Of a stretch of DNA of 64,000 bases, positions 8,869 to 17,648 are shown one piece after another. Source of the DNA: Planctomycetota bacterium (GTDB lineage Bacteria; Planctomycetota; Planctomycetia; Pirellulales; PLA5). The stretch covers positions 1 through 64,000 of the forward strand of contig QEVJ01000053.1 of assembly GCA_003576845.1 (NCBI GenBank), read 5' to 3'. The notes below the pieces were generated by a model that had not been told where the DNA came from, ran no database searches, and worked only from the letters and a program-made list of their open reading frames with translations. Position 1 is the stretch's first letter; each line of letters starts with the position of its first letter. Position numbers and translations under genes: made by a program.

Positions 8869-9714
8869 ATGGGCAGCCATAGCAACGGTCATCCGCAGAG
8901 TTTCTCGGTTCGCATCCTTCGCCAAGACGCGCCCGGCGCGAAGAGTTATTGGGAGCGGCATCGCGTCGCCTACGAGCGCGATATGAACGTGATCAGCGTG
9001 CTCCAGCGGATTGCGGCGCAATCGAAATCGGCCGACGGCCAGCCGGTGGCGCCGGTCGCGTGGGATTGCAACTGCCTGGAAGAGGTCTGCGGCGCGTGTA
9101 CGATGCTGGTCAACGGTCGCACGCGGCAAGCTTGTACGGCCCTGGTCGACAAGCTGCTCGAAGAGAACCCGGGCGAGATCGAATTGCAGCCGATGAGCAA
9201 GTTTCCGGTCGTGCGCGACTTGCTGGTCGATCGGCGGCGGCTGTTTCGCGCGCTGCAAAAGGTCAACGCCTGGGTGCCCGTCGACGGTTACTACGACAAG
9301 GGTCCCGGTCCGCGGATGTCGCAGGAAAACCAGAGCCAAGCGTACCCGCTTTCAGAGTGCATGAGTTGCGGTTGTTGCCTGGAAGCTTGCCCGCAATACA
9401 CGAAGATCGAGCTGACGCGCCGCGAAGGCGAGTCGGAGGCGGAGTTTCGCAAGCGTGAGACGGCCGCGTTCGACGCGGCGTTCGTCGGCGCCCATGCGAT
9501 CAGTCAGGTGATGCTGTTCAACAACCATCCGACGGGCCAGATGAACGCCGGCGAGCGAATGGACGCGCTGACGGCCGAAGGCGGCGTTCAAGTCTGCGGC
9601 AACGCGCAGAACTGCGTGGCGGTTTGCCCCAAGAACATTCCGCTCACGACGTCGATCGCTCGAGCCGGCCGGGCGGCGACGGTGCATTCGATCAGAAAGT
9701 GGTTCGACCGGTAG
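8869..9714 (+). CDS. sdhB: Succinate dehydrogenase iron-sulfur subunit
   Basis: The 281-residue subunit carries electrons from the flavin to the haem/quinone site. Ligands for the [2Fe-2S] centre are in CNCLEEVCGACTML and a following QACTAL; those for the [4Fe-4S] and [3Fe-4S] centres are in CMSCGCCLEACPQY and in CGNAQNCVAVCPKNIP. The length is normal. It completes the sdhCAB set, although a repeat-filled gap separates it from sdhA. The ATG at 8869 gives MGSHSNGHPQSFSVRILRQD, a plausible N-terminus. About 130 bases downstream a short GGAG-TG-CTCC hairpin with nine T (9847-9862) could end transcription, but this is weak. Confidence 0.95.
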   Translation: MGSHSNGHPQSFSVRILRQDAPGAKSYWERHRVAYERDMNVISVLQRIAAQSKSADGQPVAPVAWDCNCLEEVCGACTMLVNGRTRQACTALVDKLLEENPGEIELQPMSKFPVVRDLLVDRRRLFRALQKVNAWVPVDGYYDKGPGPRMSQENQSQAYPLSECMSCGCCLEACPQYTKIELTRREGESEAEFRKRETAAFDAAFVGAHAISQVMLFNNHPTGQMNAGERMDALTAEGGVQVCGNAQNCVAVCPKNIPLTTSIARAGRAATVHSIRKWFDR

Positions 9715-9740
9715 ACAACGCGCGGCGGGTCGATTCCTTA

Positions 9741-10027
9741 AACACAGAGAGCACGGAGGCGGAGCACAGAGGGCACGGCGGAAATGCAGAATGCAAATTG
9801 AAGAATGAAGAATGCCTTGGAAGTCAGCTCAGACCCGACTATCGGAGTGCTCCTTTTTTTTTCGGTGACGGCGCTTCGTCGCGATATGGTTCATCACTTG
9901 GGTTTGATTGTGGCGTTTTGATTCTAGGCGATTGCGGGCTGGGCCGGAGGCATCGTCCGCGTCTGAACTTCAACCGATATCTTTCTCTGTGTCCTCTGCG
10001 AGCCCTCCGCGTCCTCTGCGTTAAGAA
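9741..10027. repeat. Intergenic element with inverted CAGAGGACGCGGAG-type ends
   Basis: ACACAGAGAGCACGGAGG-type sequence at 9741-9780 is matched in inverse orientation by CTCTGTGTCCTCTGCG...CCTCCGCGTCCTCTGCG at 9983-10026. Between them are a GAATGAAGAATG tract (9784-9815), a T-run (9853-9862) and no recognisable gene. The same end sequence occurs at 8651-8695 and, as an inverted pair, at 23831-23997. Confidence 0.65.
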
Positions 10028-10070
10028 ATCAATCTACTCAACTCTCGCAAGCTAGCGAGACTTGCCACGA

Positions 10071-11324
10071 ATGCCGACCGCAGAGGCACTCGACATGCCG
10101 TCGTTCGTCACCCATCTCGAAGGCGCGATCGACGGAGCGCGGTTGGCGGCGGATCGCGTGCAGACGCTGCACGAGGATCGGCCGATCTGGGTGCGGTACG
10201 ACTTGGACGCGGTCGGCCGGGCCTTGGCGAAGCCGATGCTCCGCGAGCGTCCGCCAACGTTGTGGCGATATCGCGAGTTGCTACCCGTTCGCGACGACGC
10301 GGCGATTACGTCGCTTGGCGAAGGGATGTCGCCGCTCTTGCCTGCTCCGCGGCTCGGTGCGCGGCTCGGCGCGAGCAACCTGTGGATCAAGGACGAATCG
10401 CAGCTTCCGACGGGCAGCTTCAAGAGCCGCGGCCTGGCGATGGCGATTTCCATGGCCCGGCAATTTGGCATTCGCCGCGTCGCGCTGCCGACGGCGGGAA
10501 ATGCGGGTGGAGCGGCCGCGGCTTACGCGGCGCGGGCCGGAATAGAGTGCTTCGTGTTCATGCCCGACGACACGCCGGCGATCAACCAGTACGAGTGCCG
10601 CCTCGCCGGGGCGCGGACGTTCCTCGTCAACGGCCTGATTACCGATTGCGGCCGCATCGTGCGCGAAGGCAAAGAGCGGATGGGCTGGTTCGACCTGTCG
10701 ACGCTCAAGGAGCCGTATCGCATCGAAGGCAAGAAGACGATGGGTCTGGAACTCGCCGAGCAGCTCGATTGGCGGCTGCCAGACGTGATTCTGTATCCGA
10801 CGGGCGGCGGCACGGGACTCGTCGGCATGTGGAAGGCGTTCGCGGAACTCGCGGCGCTCGGTTGGCTCGGATCGGACAAGCGGCCGCGGATGGTCGCCGT
10901 GCAATCGGACGGTTGCGCACCGATCGTCCGGGCGTTCGAGCGGGGCGACAGACACGCCGAACCGTTTCCCGGCGCGGCGACGATCGCCAGCGGCATCCGC
11001 GTGCCCGCGGCGGTGGGCGATTTCATGATCTTGGACGCCGTCCGCGAAAGCGGCGGCACGGCGGTGGCCGTCGAAGAGGGCCGGATTCGCGAGTGGATGG
11101 AGCTTGCCGTGTCGACCGAAGGGATCGCGGTTTGCCCGGAAGCGGCGGCGTGCGTCGGGGCGCTCGAAAAGCTGCTGGCGACCGGCTGGATTCGCGCCGA
11201 CGAACAAGTCGTGCTGTTCAACACCGGTGCGGCGCAAAAATATCCCGAGGCGATCGCCTGCGAGTTGCCGCGGATCGACATCAGCGGGCCGATCGATTGG
11301 GAAGCCGTCGCCGTGCAGCGCTAA
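10071..11324 (+). CDS. thrC: Threonine synthase
   Basis: This PLP enzyme converts O-phosphohomoserine to threonine. The product has 417 residues from the ATG at 10071; an alternative ATG lies at 10095 and a TTG at 10062. The PLP lysine is K118 in LPTGSFKSRG. The phosphate-binding glycine loop is in YPTGGGTGLVGM, and PTAGNAGGAAAAYAARAG is typical of the fold-type II family. It stands alone, preceded by a repeat element. Related dehydratases and cysteate synthases share this fold, but the PTGSFKxRG context favours ThrC. Confidence 0.85.
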   Translation: MPTAEALDMPSFVTHLEGAIDGARLAADRVQTLHEDRPIWVRYDLDAVGRALAKPMLRERPPTLWRYRELLPVRDDAAITSLGEGMSPLLPAPRLGARLGASNLWIKDESQLPTGSFKSRGLAMAISMARQFGIRRVALPTAGNAGGAAAAYAARAGIECFVFMPDDTPAINQYECRLAGARTFLVNGLITDCGRIVREGKERMGWFDLSTLKEPYRIEGKKTMGLELAEQLDWRLPDVILYPTGGGTGLVGMWKAFAELAALGWLGSDKRPRMVAVQSDGCAPIVRAFERGDRHAEPFPGAATIASGIRVPAAVGDFMILDAVRESGGTAVAVEEGRIREWMELAVSTEGIAVCPEAAACVGALEKLLATGWIRADEQVVLFNTGAAQKYPEAIACELPRIDISGPIDWEAVAVQR

Positions 11325-11483
11325 AGCGGCGGCCGAGCGCGATCCGTGCGTAAGACCGCACATTGTCGAGTCCGTGTGCATCTGGACTTCGCGCCATCCG
11401 GCAGTCATTCTGGTCGGTGGCGATGCCGAACATTGCGCGGCTCGATCCATTGCACCACTCGAACGATTCCGAGGGGAACGGCC

Positions 11484-13154
11484 ATGAAACGTATCGCGTT
11501 TGGCAATCTTCGATGGACTTGGCGCTGGTTTGTAGTGCTTGCCGCTGCGTTCGTTTGCGGTGGCGATACATTGCAGGCAGCGGACGAGTACGAAGTCGTG
11601 ATCTACGGTGGCACAGCGTCGGGCGTCGCGGCGGCGGTGCAGGCGGATCGGATGGGCAAGTCGGTCGTGCTCATCGAGCCGTCGCAGCACATTGGAGGTC
11701 TCACCAGCGGCGGGCTCGGCGCGACCGACATCGGCAACAAGGCCGCCATCGGCGGAATCGCCCGCGAGTTCTATCGTCGCGTCAAGCGGTACTACGACGA
11801 CCCGAACGTCTGGCGGCAACAGCGCCGCGAGGATTATCGCAGTCCGCGGCAAGCCCCGGGCGAGGACGCGATGTGGACGTTCGAACCGCACGTGGCCGAG
11901 AAGATTCTGCGGGCGATGCTCGCGGAAACGAAAGCGGTGGTCGTGCTCGGCGAGCGGCTCGATCGGGCGAAAGACGGCCGCGGCGTCACGAAGCGCGGGG
12001 CGAGCATCGCTGCGATTGCGATGGAGAGCGGCCGCACGTTCGCCGGAAAGCGGTTTCTCGATTGCACCTACGAAGGCGATTTGATGGCGGCCGCGGGCGT
12101 GTCGTACACCGTCGGCCGCGAGGCGAACGCGACGCACGGCGAAACGCTCAACGGCGTGCAAACCGCCCAGGCGACCAAGCATCAGTTGCAGCCCGGCATC
12201 GACCCCTACGTTCGTCCCGGCGACAAGGCGAGCGGCTTGCTTCCCGGGATCGATCCCAAGGGCCCCGGGGAGGAGGGCGGCGCGGACCGGCGGGTGCAAG
12301 CGTATTGTTTTCGCATGTGCGTGACCGACGTGGCCGAAAACCGTTTGCCGTGGACGAAGCCGGCCGACTACGACCCGTTGCGCTACGAGGTGCTGCTTCG
12401 CAACTTCGAGGCCGGCGAGAAAAATGTGCCCTGGTCGCCCACGCCGATGCCCAACCGCAAGACCGACACGAACAACAACTTCGGGTTTTCGACCGATTTT
12501 CTGGGGACGAGCTACGACTGGCCCGACGGCGACTACGCGACGCGCGAGCGGCTCTATCGCGAGCATCTGTCGTATCAGCAGGGCCTGATGTGGACGCTGG
12601 CCAACGATCCGCGCGTCCCGGAGCACGTGCGGCGCGAGATCGATCGCTGGGGCCCGGCCAAAGACGAATTCGCGGACAACGGCGGCTGGTCGCATCAGCT
12701 TTACGTCCGCGAGGCCCGGCGGATGGTCGGCGATTACGTGGTGACGCAGCACGATTGTCAGGGGCGGCGAAAGCCCGACGACTCCGCGGGACTCGCCGCG
12801 TATACGATGGATTCGCACAATGTCCAGCGTTACGTCGACGCCCGCGGACACGTGCGCAACGAAGGCGACGTGCAGGTCGGCGGCTTCGGCCCATACCCGA
12901 TCGCCTACCGTTCGCTCGTGCCGCGGAAGGGCGAATGCGACAATCTCCTCGTGCCGGTCTGCCTGTCGGCGTCGCACATCGCCTACGGATCGATTCGCAT
13001 GGAGCCGGTGTTCATGGTCCTCGGCCAATCGGCGGCGACGGCGGCATGTCAGTCGATCGAGGCGGACAAAGCCGTGCAAAGCGTCGATGTCGCGGCGCTC
13101 CAAGCACGGCTAAAAGCCGACGGACAGGTGCTGGCGTGGCCGGTGAAGCGATAA
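11484..13154 (+). CDS. Secreted FAD-dependent oxidoreductase (FAD_oxidored family)
   Basis: The 556-residue protein starts at the ATG at 11484, preceded by GAGGGGAA. A signal peptide (FVVLAAAFVCGGDTLQA) suggests export. The FAD-binding motif IYGGTASGVAAAVQADR and the following QHIGGLTSGGLGATD are characteristic of the FAD_oxidored group, which is abundant in planctomycetes and whose substrates are largely unknown. Further matches are LDCTYEGDLMAAAGV and the C-terminal FMVLGQSAATAA. An in-frame reading upstream of 11484 lacks both a ribosome site and a signal peptide and was not used. It is probably monocistronic. Confidence 0.85.
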   Translation: MKRIAFGNLRWTWRWFVVLAAAFVCGGDTLQAADEYEVVIYGGTASGVAAAVQADRMGKSVVLIEPSQHIGGLTSGGLGATDIGNKAAIGGIAREFYRRVKRYYDDPNVWRQQRREDYRSPRQAPGEDAMWTFEPHVAEKILRAMLAETKAVVVLGERLDRAKDGRGVTKRGASIAAIAMESGRTFAGKRFLDCTYEGDLMAAAGVSYTVGREANATHGETLNGVQTAQATKHQLQPGIDPYVRPGDKASGLLPGIDPKGPGEEGGADRRVQAYCFRMCVTDVAENRLPWTKPADYDPLRYEVLLRNFEAGEKNVPWSPTPMPNRKTDTNNNFGFSTDFLGTSYDWPDGDYATRERLYREHLSYQQGLMWTLANDPRVPEHVRREIDRWGPAKDEFADNGGWSHQLYVREARRMVGDYVVTQHDCQGRRKPDDSAGLAAYTMDSHNVQRYVDARGHVRNEGDVQVGGFGPYPIAYRSLVPRKGECDNLLVPVCLSASHIAYGSIRMEPVFMVLGQSAATAACQSIEADKAVQSVDVAALQARLKADGQVLAWPVKR

Positions 13155-13308
13155 GCTGCCCGCGAACCGCGGTCGACTTCGTTTCGCTATCCTGCGGTGC
13201 CGCTCTGCGCCGCGCCGGCCCCGCGGGCTTGGGCGGTTTTTCGTCGCTCGCCGGTCAGGATCACGCTATCTCGCGCGGAATTGCGGTTCACCTGCCGGCA
13301 GCTTCATC

Positions 13309-14121
13309 ATGCGTGCTGCTTTCGTTTGCGCATTCGCTCTTTCGTGGCCCGCCGTCGCTGCGGGCGAACGTATTACGATCACCGCCGCGTCGGCTACGTA
13401 CTGATCGGCGAGTGGATTGCTGGACTTGAATGTCTGGTACGACAAGCCTGTTGCTGTTCCAGGCGCGTTTGTCGCAATTGGCGGTGAATCTCAAGGCCGT
13501 TGGTTTCTCATCGGCAACGATCAACAAGCCCGCGACGACACATTTTCCGTGTGGCAGTTTTTTGACCACCGGCAGGCACTGACTCGCACGTTCCAGATGC
13601 CGTTTGAGAGCGCGCACGTCGAAATTACGATTCCATTCGCCGGCACAGGACTCCAAAGTCCACTATTTTCGATGAACACCATAGCGCACACGAGCCGCGA
13701 TCCTCGCGATATTGCCTCTAACGGATTCGATATCTTTTCCGCCGTCGACAAGCAAATCGTGAACACGCCCGAACCGTCGTCGGTCGCGCTGGCGAGCTTC
13801 GGTGTTGTGGCGTTCGTCGCGCATCTATGGCTCCCACGCTTGCGACAGCGCCGCGGCGAACGGCATCGACGCATCGAACCCATCCCTCGTTGGGATTGGC
13901 GAAACTGTTGCTCCCGTCTAAGCGCATATCGCCCATTTCGGGGTCATCGTACCACTCTGGGCGCTCGACGAAGTTATCCGTCCACCCGTCGAGCGCGTCC
14001 GTATCGGCGTACTTCTGACTCGTGGACGACCCTGTGCGGATGGCAAGATAAGCCCCCGTCTCGATGGACGGCTGGTCGGGTGTTGCATCGGCAAACCGCC
14101 ACACGGCGTTCTCCTCGATAG
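13309..14121 (+). pseudogene. PEP-CTERM-type secreted protein, disrupted
   Basis: The ATG at 13309 opens a signal peptide (MRAAFVCAFALSWPAVAAGE), but TGA at 13402 stops the frame after 31 codons. The same frame resumes at once with LLDLNVWYDKPVAVPGAF and runs to a PEP-CTERM sorting signal, NTPEPSSVALASFG, then a hydrophobic stretch and RLRQRR near 13860. After that no stop follows until 14121 and the translation is no longer protein-like, so the original 3' end is lost too. PEP-CTERM proteins are exported and processed by an exosortase. Unlike the TGA at 37679, this one is not in a redox motif, so decay is the better reading than recoding. Confidence 0.65.
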
Positions 14122-14143
14122 GGCGTGACTCGGCAAGCCTCGC
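13718..14143 (-). other. Possible remnant of a minus-strand gene
   Basis: On the minus strand the frame entered near 14143 reads unusually like real protein for its first 80 residues: ENAVWRFADATPDQPSIETG, then LDGWTDNFVERPEWYDDPEM, ending at GWVRCVDAVRR. The GWVRCV ending resembles the C-terminus of DUF1566/Lcl- or SUMF1-like domains, but I cannot assign it. The frame starts just after a TAG and has no ribosome site. Its distal half overlaps the PEP-CTERM pseudogene antisense. It is best seen as debris of a gene whose 5' part is gone. Confidence 0.3.
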
Positions 14144-14187
14144 GTGCTAGCACGTTGACACATAAGGACTTACGTTACGTGCTAGCA
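14143..14187. repeat. Palindrome CGTGCTAGCACG and inverted copy
   Basis: A perfect 12-base palindrome, CGTGCTAGCACG, lies at 14143-14154. TGCTAGCACGT (14145-14155) is repeated as its reverse complement ACGTGCTAGCA at 14177-14187, giving 11-base arms around 21 bases. It sits at the edge of the decayed patch. A recombination site, protein-binding site or hairpin are all possible. Confidence 0.6.
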
Positions 14188-14573
14188 GTCGAATTCGGTG
14201 GCTTGATTCCGCATCAGCGGCTTTCCTCGACGAAGACGCCGGCGTCGACAAGACCACTGACTGCTCGATGTGGGAACTGAAGGTGTTTTGTCGTGCGACC
14301 TGGTGCCAGAGCCAGCGAAACGACGCCGACTTCCACGGTTAAACCACGAGACCCTGGTTTTCTGGGCAAAATGCAGAAGCGAGATATGCGAGTTACACCC
14401 ATTCGAGACTTTCGAGGGCAGACGCCGGAAGGGCGTGGAGCAAGCTCGCCGGCCTGCCTGCACCTGCCTGCCCGGTGCAATAGGTCACTCGCTGTCGCCC
14501 GAACCCTTGGGCGGAGCTTTTCTTGCACCCTTTGCGCTCGGTTGCGCATCTCCAGGGGCATGGCGAGGTGACT

Positions 14574-15239
14574 ATGGATGTAATGCCCGCGTCGAGAGCT
14601 TTGGGGAATGGCCGGGCGGTCTCGCTGGCAGAGGCGAGCGGCGACGGCGCGCCTTTGGAGCATCGTAAGCCGGCCGCCGATGGGTTGGACGGTTTGCCGC
14701 CGGATGCGTCGCCGCCGATTGCGCCGCTCGACCTGCCGTCGCTCGCGCTGCCGTCGCTGGTTGGGCGCCATCAGGCGGAAATCTGGCGGTACGTCCGGTT
14801 TCTCGGTGCAGGCGACGCGCAGGCCGACGACGTGGTGCAAGATACTTTCCTGGCGGTCCTCAAAAAACCGCCCAGTTGTCGCGAACCGGCGGCCGTTCGG
14901 GTGTACCTGCGGATGATCGCCCGGAACGCATTCCTGGCAAGCTTACGCAAGACGAACCGGCAGGCGGAATTCGACCTCGACGCGGCGGAGCAGATTTGGG
15001 CGCAAACGCACCCGCGCGACGGCGGCGAGGAACGGCTCTCGGCATTGGACGATTGTCTCGGCCAACTCGACGGCCGGGCGAAACAAGCCATCGATCTCGC
15101 CTATCGCGAGAACCAGTCGCGGGCAGACATCGCCGCGAAACTGGAAATGAGCGAGGACGGCGTGAAGTCGCTATTGCGCCGCACCCGCGACGTACTGCGG
15201 CAATGCGTCGAACGAAAAATCAACGCGGCCGGCGAGTGA
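14574..15239 (+). CDS. ECF-type RNA polymerase sigma factor
   Basis: The 221-residue protein has a sigma region 2 (ALPSLVGRHQAEIWRYVRFL and QADDVVQDTFLAVL, about residues 60-110) and a region 4 helix-turn-helix (LSALDDCLGQLDGRAKQAID and NQSRADIAAKLEMSEDGVKS, about 160-215). The first 55 residues are a low-complexity leader. The ATG at 14574 was chosen for GCGAGGTG just upstream. The next gene, 75 bases away on the same strand, encodes a membrane-spanning von Willebrand protein, so the sigma factor probably controls, or is controlled by, that protein. No classical anti-sigma gene is present. Confidence 0.9.
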   Translation: MDVMPASRALGNGRAVSLAEASGDGAPLEHRKPAADGLDGLPPDASPPIAPLDLPSLALPSLVGRHQAEIWRYVRFLGAGDAQADDVVQDTFLAVLKKPPSCREPAAVRVYLRMIARNAFLASLRKTNRQAEFDLDAAEQIWAQTHPRDGGEERLSALDDCLGQLDGRAKQAIDLAYRENQSRADIAAKLEMSEDGVKSLLRRTRDVLRQCVERKINAAGE

Positions 15240-15314
15240 CCGTTTTGTACATCGCATCTCAAATCTCAAATCTGAGATGTCATATTTGAGATCTCCGTGG
15301 AAAGGTCAATTGTT

Positions 15315-17588
15315 ATGGACAATTCACAACGCGAAGAACTGCTCGACCGGCTGATGCATCAGACGCTGGAAGAGAAGCTCGGCTCGGCAAAGCCGTGCGA
15401 TGTGGCCGACGGGCTGTCGGCAGCCGCGCCGGTTTCGGCGACGCTGCTGTGGTCGCGGACGTGGTTTCGGCTGGCCGTCGCGGCGTCGGTGATGGTATCG
15501 GTTGGCATCGTCGCGATGAAGTATGAAAGCGGAGAATCAAAGGGAGCCAAAGATGACCGCCGCTCGGCAACCATGTTAGCGAGTGCCGAAAAGCGAGGGC
15601 CGTATGCCGATGATGACATGGCCGACCGGTTGGATGGTCGCCCGCCAGCGCTGATTGTCGCCTCGCCCGCCCCTGCTGAATACGACGAAGCGTCGATCGC
15701 CGGCGACCAAGCCGGTATGAATTCGGATCCTCTGGCGGAAATCGACGCCACGATATCCGATGCGACCGTCGCTTCCGACAGTAGCACAACCCCGATATCT
15801 CCAGATTCTCCGAAGATGGGCCTGCGCGACTACGGTAACCGCGGTCTTGGCGGTCGCGGCGGAAATCGCGGCGAAGGTTATGCGACGCACCGAGATTCGG
15901 GAAAGCAAAGCGAAGCCGGCGTCGGGAAGTCGCCACCAGGGGCAAACCTGGGTTCAGCGAACAAAGCACCTAGCGGCTATTACTACCACGATGATGTTGG
16001 GTACAACGCGAAGCGTGGGCCGCGGGACTTCTTTGAGGATCGCCCTGTTAATCCCGATACCGGCGAAGGCCGCGACCGCTTTGCTCGCTTGACCGACAAT
16101 CGCTTCCTTGCCGCGACCGACAATCCGCTCTCGACCTTTTCGATCGACGTCGACACGGCGTCGTATAGCGTCGTGCGGAGCCGGATCGAAGCTCGGCAGT
16201 TGCCGCCGCCGGCTGCGGTGCGGGTCGAAGAGCTCGTCAATTACTTTTCTTACAACTACCCGCAGCCGACCGATGGGGCGCCGTTTGCCGTGCATGTGGA
16301 CGTGGCGGCTTGTCCTTGGACGGCGAAGCATCGGCTCGTGCGGATTGGTTTGAAGGGCAAGGAGATTGCCAAAGCGGACCGGCCTGCAAGTAATCTCGTG
16401 TTCCTCGTCGACGTGTCGGGTTCGATGCAGCCGCTGAACAAACTCCCGCTCGTGCGGCAAGGTTTGCTGCGGCTCGTGAGCGAGCTCGACGAGCGCGACC
16501 GCGTGGCGATCGTCGTGTATGCCGGCAGCAGCGGGTGCGTGCTCGCGAGCACGCCCTGCACGCAAGCGAACAAGGAACGCATCCGCTCGGCCATCGCGGC
16601 GCTCGAATCGGGCGGCTCGACGAACGGCGCGGCGGGCATCGAACTCGCTTATCAAATCGCGCAAGATCATTTCGTCAAAGGCGGCGCGAACCGCGTGATC
16701 CTCTGCACGGACGGCGATTTCAACGTCGGCACGACCGACGACGATTCGCTCAAGCGGCTCGTCGCCGACCGCGCGAAAAGCGGCGTGTTTCTCACCGCTC
16801 TCGGCTTCGGCATGGGCAATCACAACGACCAGATGCTCGAAACGATCGCCGACAACGGCAACGGCGCGTATGGCTACATCGACGACGAGCGCGAAGTCGA
16901 AAAGCTGTTCGTCCGCCAGCTTTCCGGCACGCTCATCACGATCGCCAAGGATGTAAAGATTCAAGTCGAGTTCAATCCCGCGCTGGTCGGCGCGTATCGG
17001 CTGATCGGCTACGAAAACCGCATTCTCGCCAAGGAAGATTTCAACAACGACAAGAAGGATGCCGGCGACATCGGCGCGGGCCACACGGTGACGGCGCTCT
17101 ATGAGATCGTGCCGCCCAGCGAACTGGCCGAAGCGATCAAAGCCAACGCGGCGACGAGCGAAGGCATTCGCAACGACGGCGCTCGCAACGACGGCGAGGG
17201 CGGCAGCGTCGACGCGCTCGCATTCCAACGCCCGAAGCAGGAACTCGAGCTCACCGAAGCGGCCAAGACGAGCGGCGACCTGCTGCTGGTGAAGCTGCGT
17301 TACAAAGCGCCGGACGGCGAGCGGAGCACGCTCATCAAGACGCCGGCAAAAGACGCAGGCGCGACGTTCGCCGCCGCATCGAGCGATTTCAAGTTCGCCG
17401 CGTCGGTGGCCGCCTTCGGCATGATCCTCAGGCAATCGCCGTTCCGCGGCGACATCACGCTCGCGGCGGTCGAGGAAACCGCCAATGCCAATCTCGGCGA
17501 AGACGCCGACGGCCAGCGAAAAGAGTTCGTCAACCTCGTGCGGCAGTTGCGCGGGATGACGGCAGAGGGGCGCGGGGCGCGGGACTAG
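15315..17588 (+). CDS. YfbK-like von Willebrand factor type A membrane protein
   Basis: The 757-residue protein has a short cytoplasmic N-terminus (MDNSQREELLDRLMHQTLEE), one membrane segment near residues 55-75, a Gly/Asn-rich linker, the YfbK N-terminal VWA-associated domain (STFSIDVDTASYSVVRSRIE), a VWA domain with MIDAS residues in FLVDVSGSMQP near residue 365 and in LCTDGDFNVG, and a DUF3520-like C-terminus. Its position after an ECF sigma gene and its sigma-facing N-terminus suggest an anti-sigma-like sensor, which is inference. The last residues, AEGRGARD, are encoded by the GC-rich repeat described at 17563-17605. The ATG at 15315 is preferred to an in-frame GTG at 15297. Confidence 0.85.
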   Translation: MDNSQREELLDRLMHQTLEEKLGSAKPCDVADGLSAAAPVSATLLWSRTWFRLAVAASVMVSVGIVAMKYESGESKGAKDDRRSATMLASAEKRGPYADDDMADRLDGRPPALIVASPAPAEYDEASIAGDQAGMNSDPLAEIDATISDATVASDSSTTPISPDSPKMGLRDYGNRGLGGRGGNRGEGYATHRDSGKQSEAGVGKSPPGANLGSANKAPSGYYYHDDVGYNAKRGPRDFFEDRPVNPDTGEGRDRFARLTDNRFLAATDNPLSTFSIDVDTASYSVVRSRIEARQLPPPAAVRVEELVNYFSYNYPQPTDGAPFAVHVDVAACPWTAKHRLVRIGLKGKEIAKADRPASNLVFLVDVSGSMQPLNKLPLVRQGLLRLVSELDERDRVAIVVYAGSSGCVLASTPCTQANKERIRSAIAALESGGSTNGAAGIELAYQIAQDHFVKGGANRVILCTDGDFNVGTTDDDSLKRLVADRAKSGVFLTALGFGMGNHNDQMLETIADNGNGAYGYIDDEREVEKLFVRQLSGTLITIAKDVKIQVEFNPALVGAYRLIGYENRILAKEDFNNDKKDAGDIGAGHTVTALYEIVPPSELAEAIKANAATSEGIRNDGARNDGEGGSVDALAFQRPKQELELTEAAKTSGDLLLVKLRYKAPDGERSTLIKTPAKDAGATFAAASSDFKFAASVAAFGMILRQSPFRGDITLAAVEETANANLGEDADGQRKEFVNLVRQLRGMTAEGRGARD

Positions 17589-17605
17589 GGGCCCGGGGTC
17601 GGGAT
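17563..17605. repeat. GC-rich GGCGCGGGGCGCGGGACT-type repeat
   Basis: A block built from GGGGCGCGGG units spans the 3' end of the VWA gene and the following intergenic bases. Related blocks are at 21411-21447 (inside a coding sequence), 40408-40443 (3' end of ispF), 40315-40345 and 56877-56900. Confidence 0.6.
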
Positions 17606-17648
17606 TCAGGCGAAGCCACGAGACGACCGCTGCGCGCAGGGGACGGAA

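Noticed and set aside
9847-9862. Short GGAG-TG-CTCC hairpin with nine T as the sdhB terminator.
   Set aside because: The stem is only four base pairs and lies about 130 bases downstream inside a repeat element; left as a remark, not a feature.
8549-10027. Regularly repeated words as a possible CRISPR array.
   Set aside because: The units have no constant length or unique spacers and no cas gene is in the window.
10281-13103. A 940-codon open frame on the minus strand opposite thrC and the FAD oxidoreductase.
   Set aside because: It is the complement of two well-supported genes in high-GC DNA, is Arg/His/Val-rich and shows no family motif or ribosome site.
13402-13404. TGA in the PEP-CTERM frame as a second selenocysteine codon.
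   Set aside because: It lies just after the signal peptide, outside any redox motif, and the gene has also lost its 3' end; decay is simpler.
15954-17435. A 493-codon minus-strand frame opposite the VWA gene.
   Set aside because: It mirrors the VWA codons; composition is dominated by Arg/Val/Asp and no domain can be recognised.
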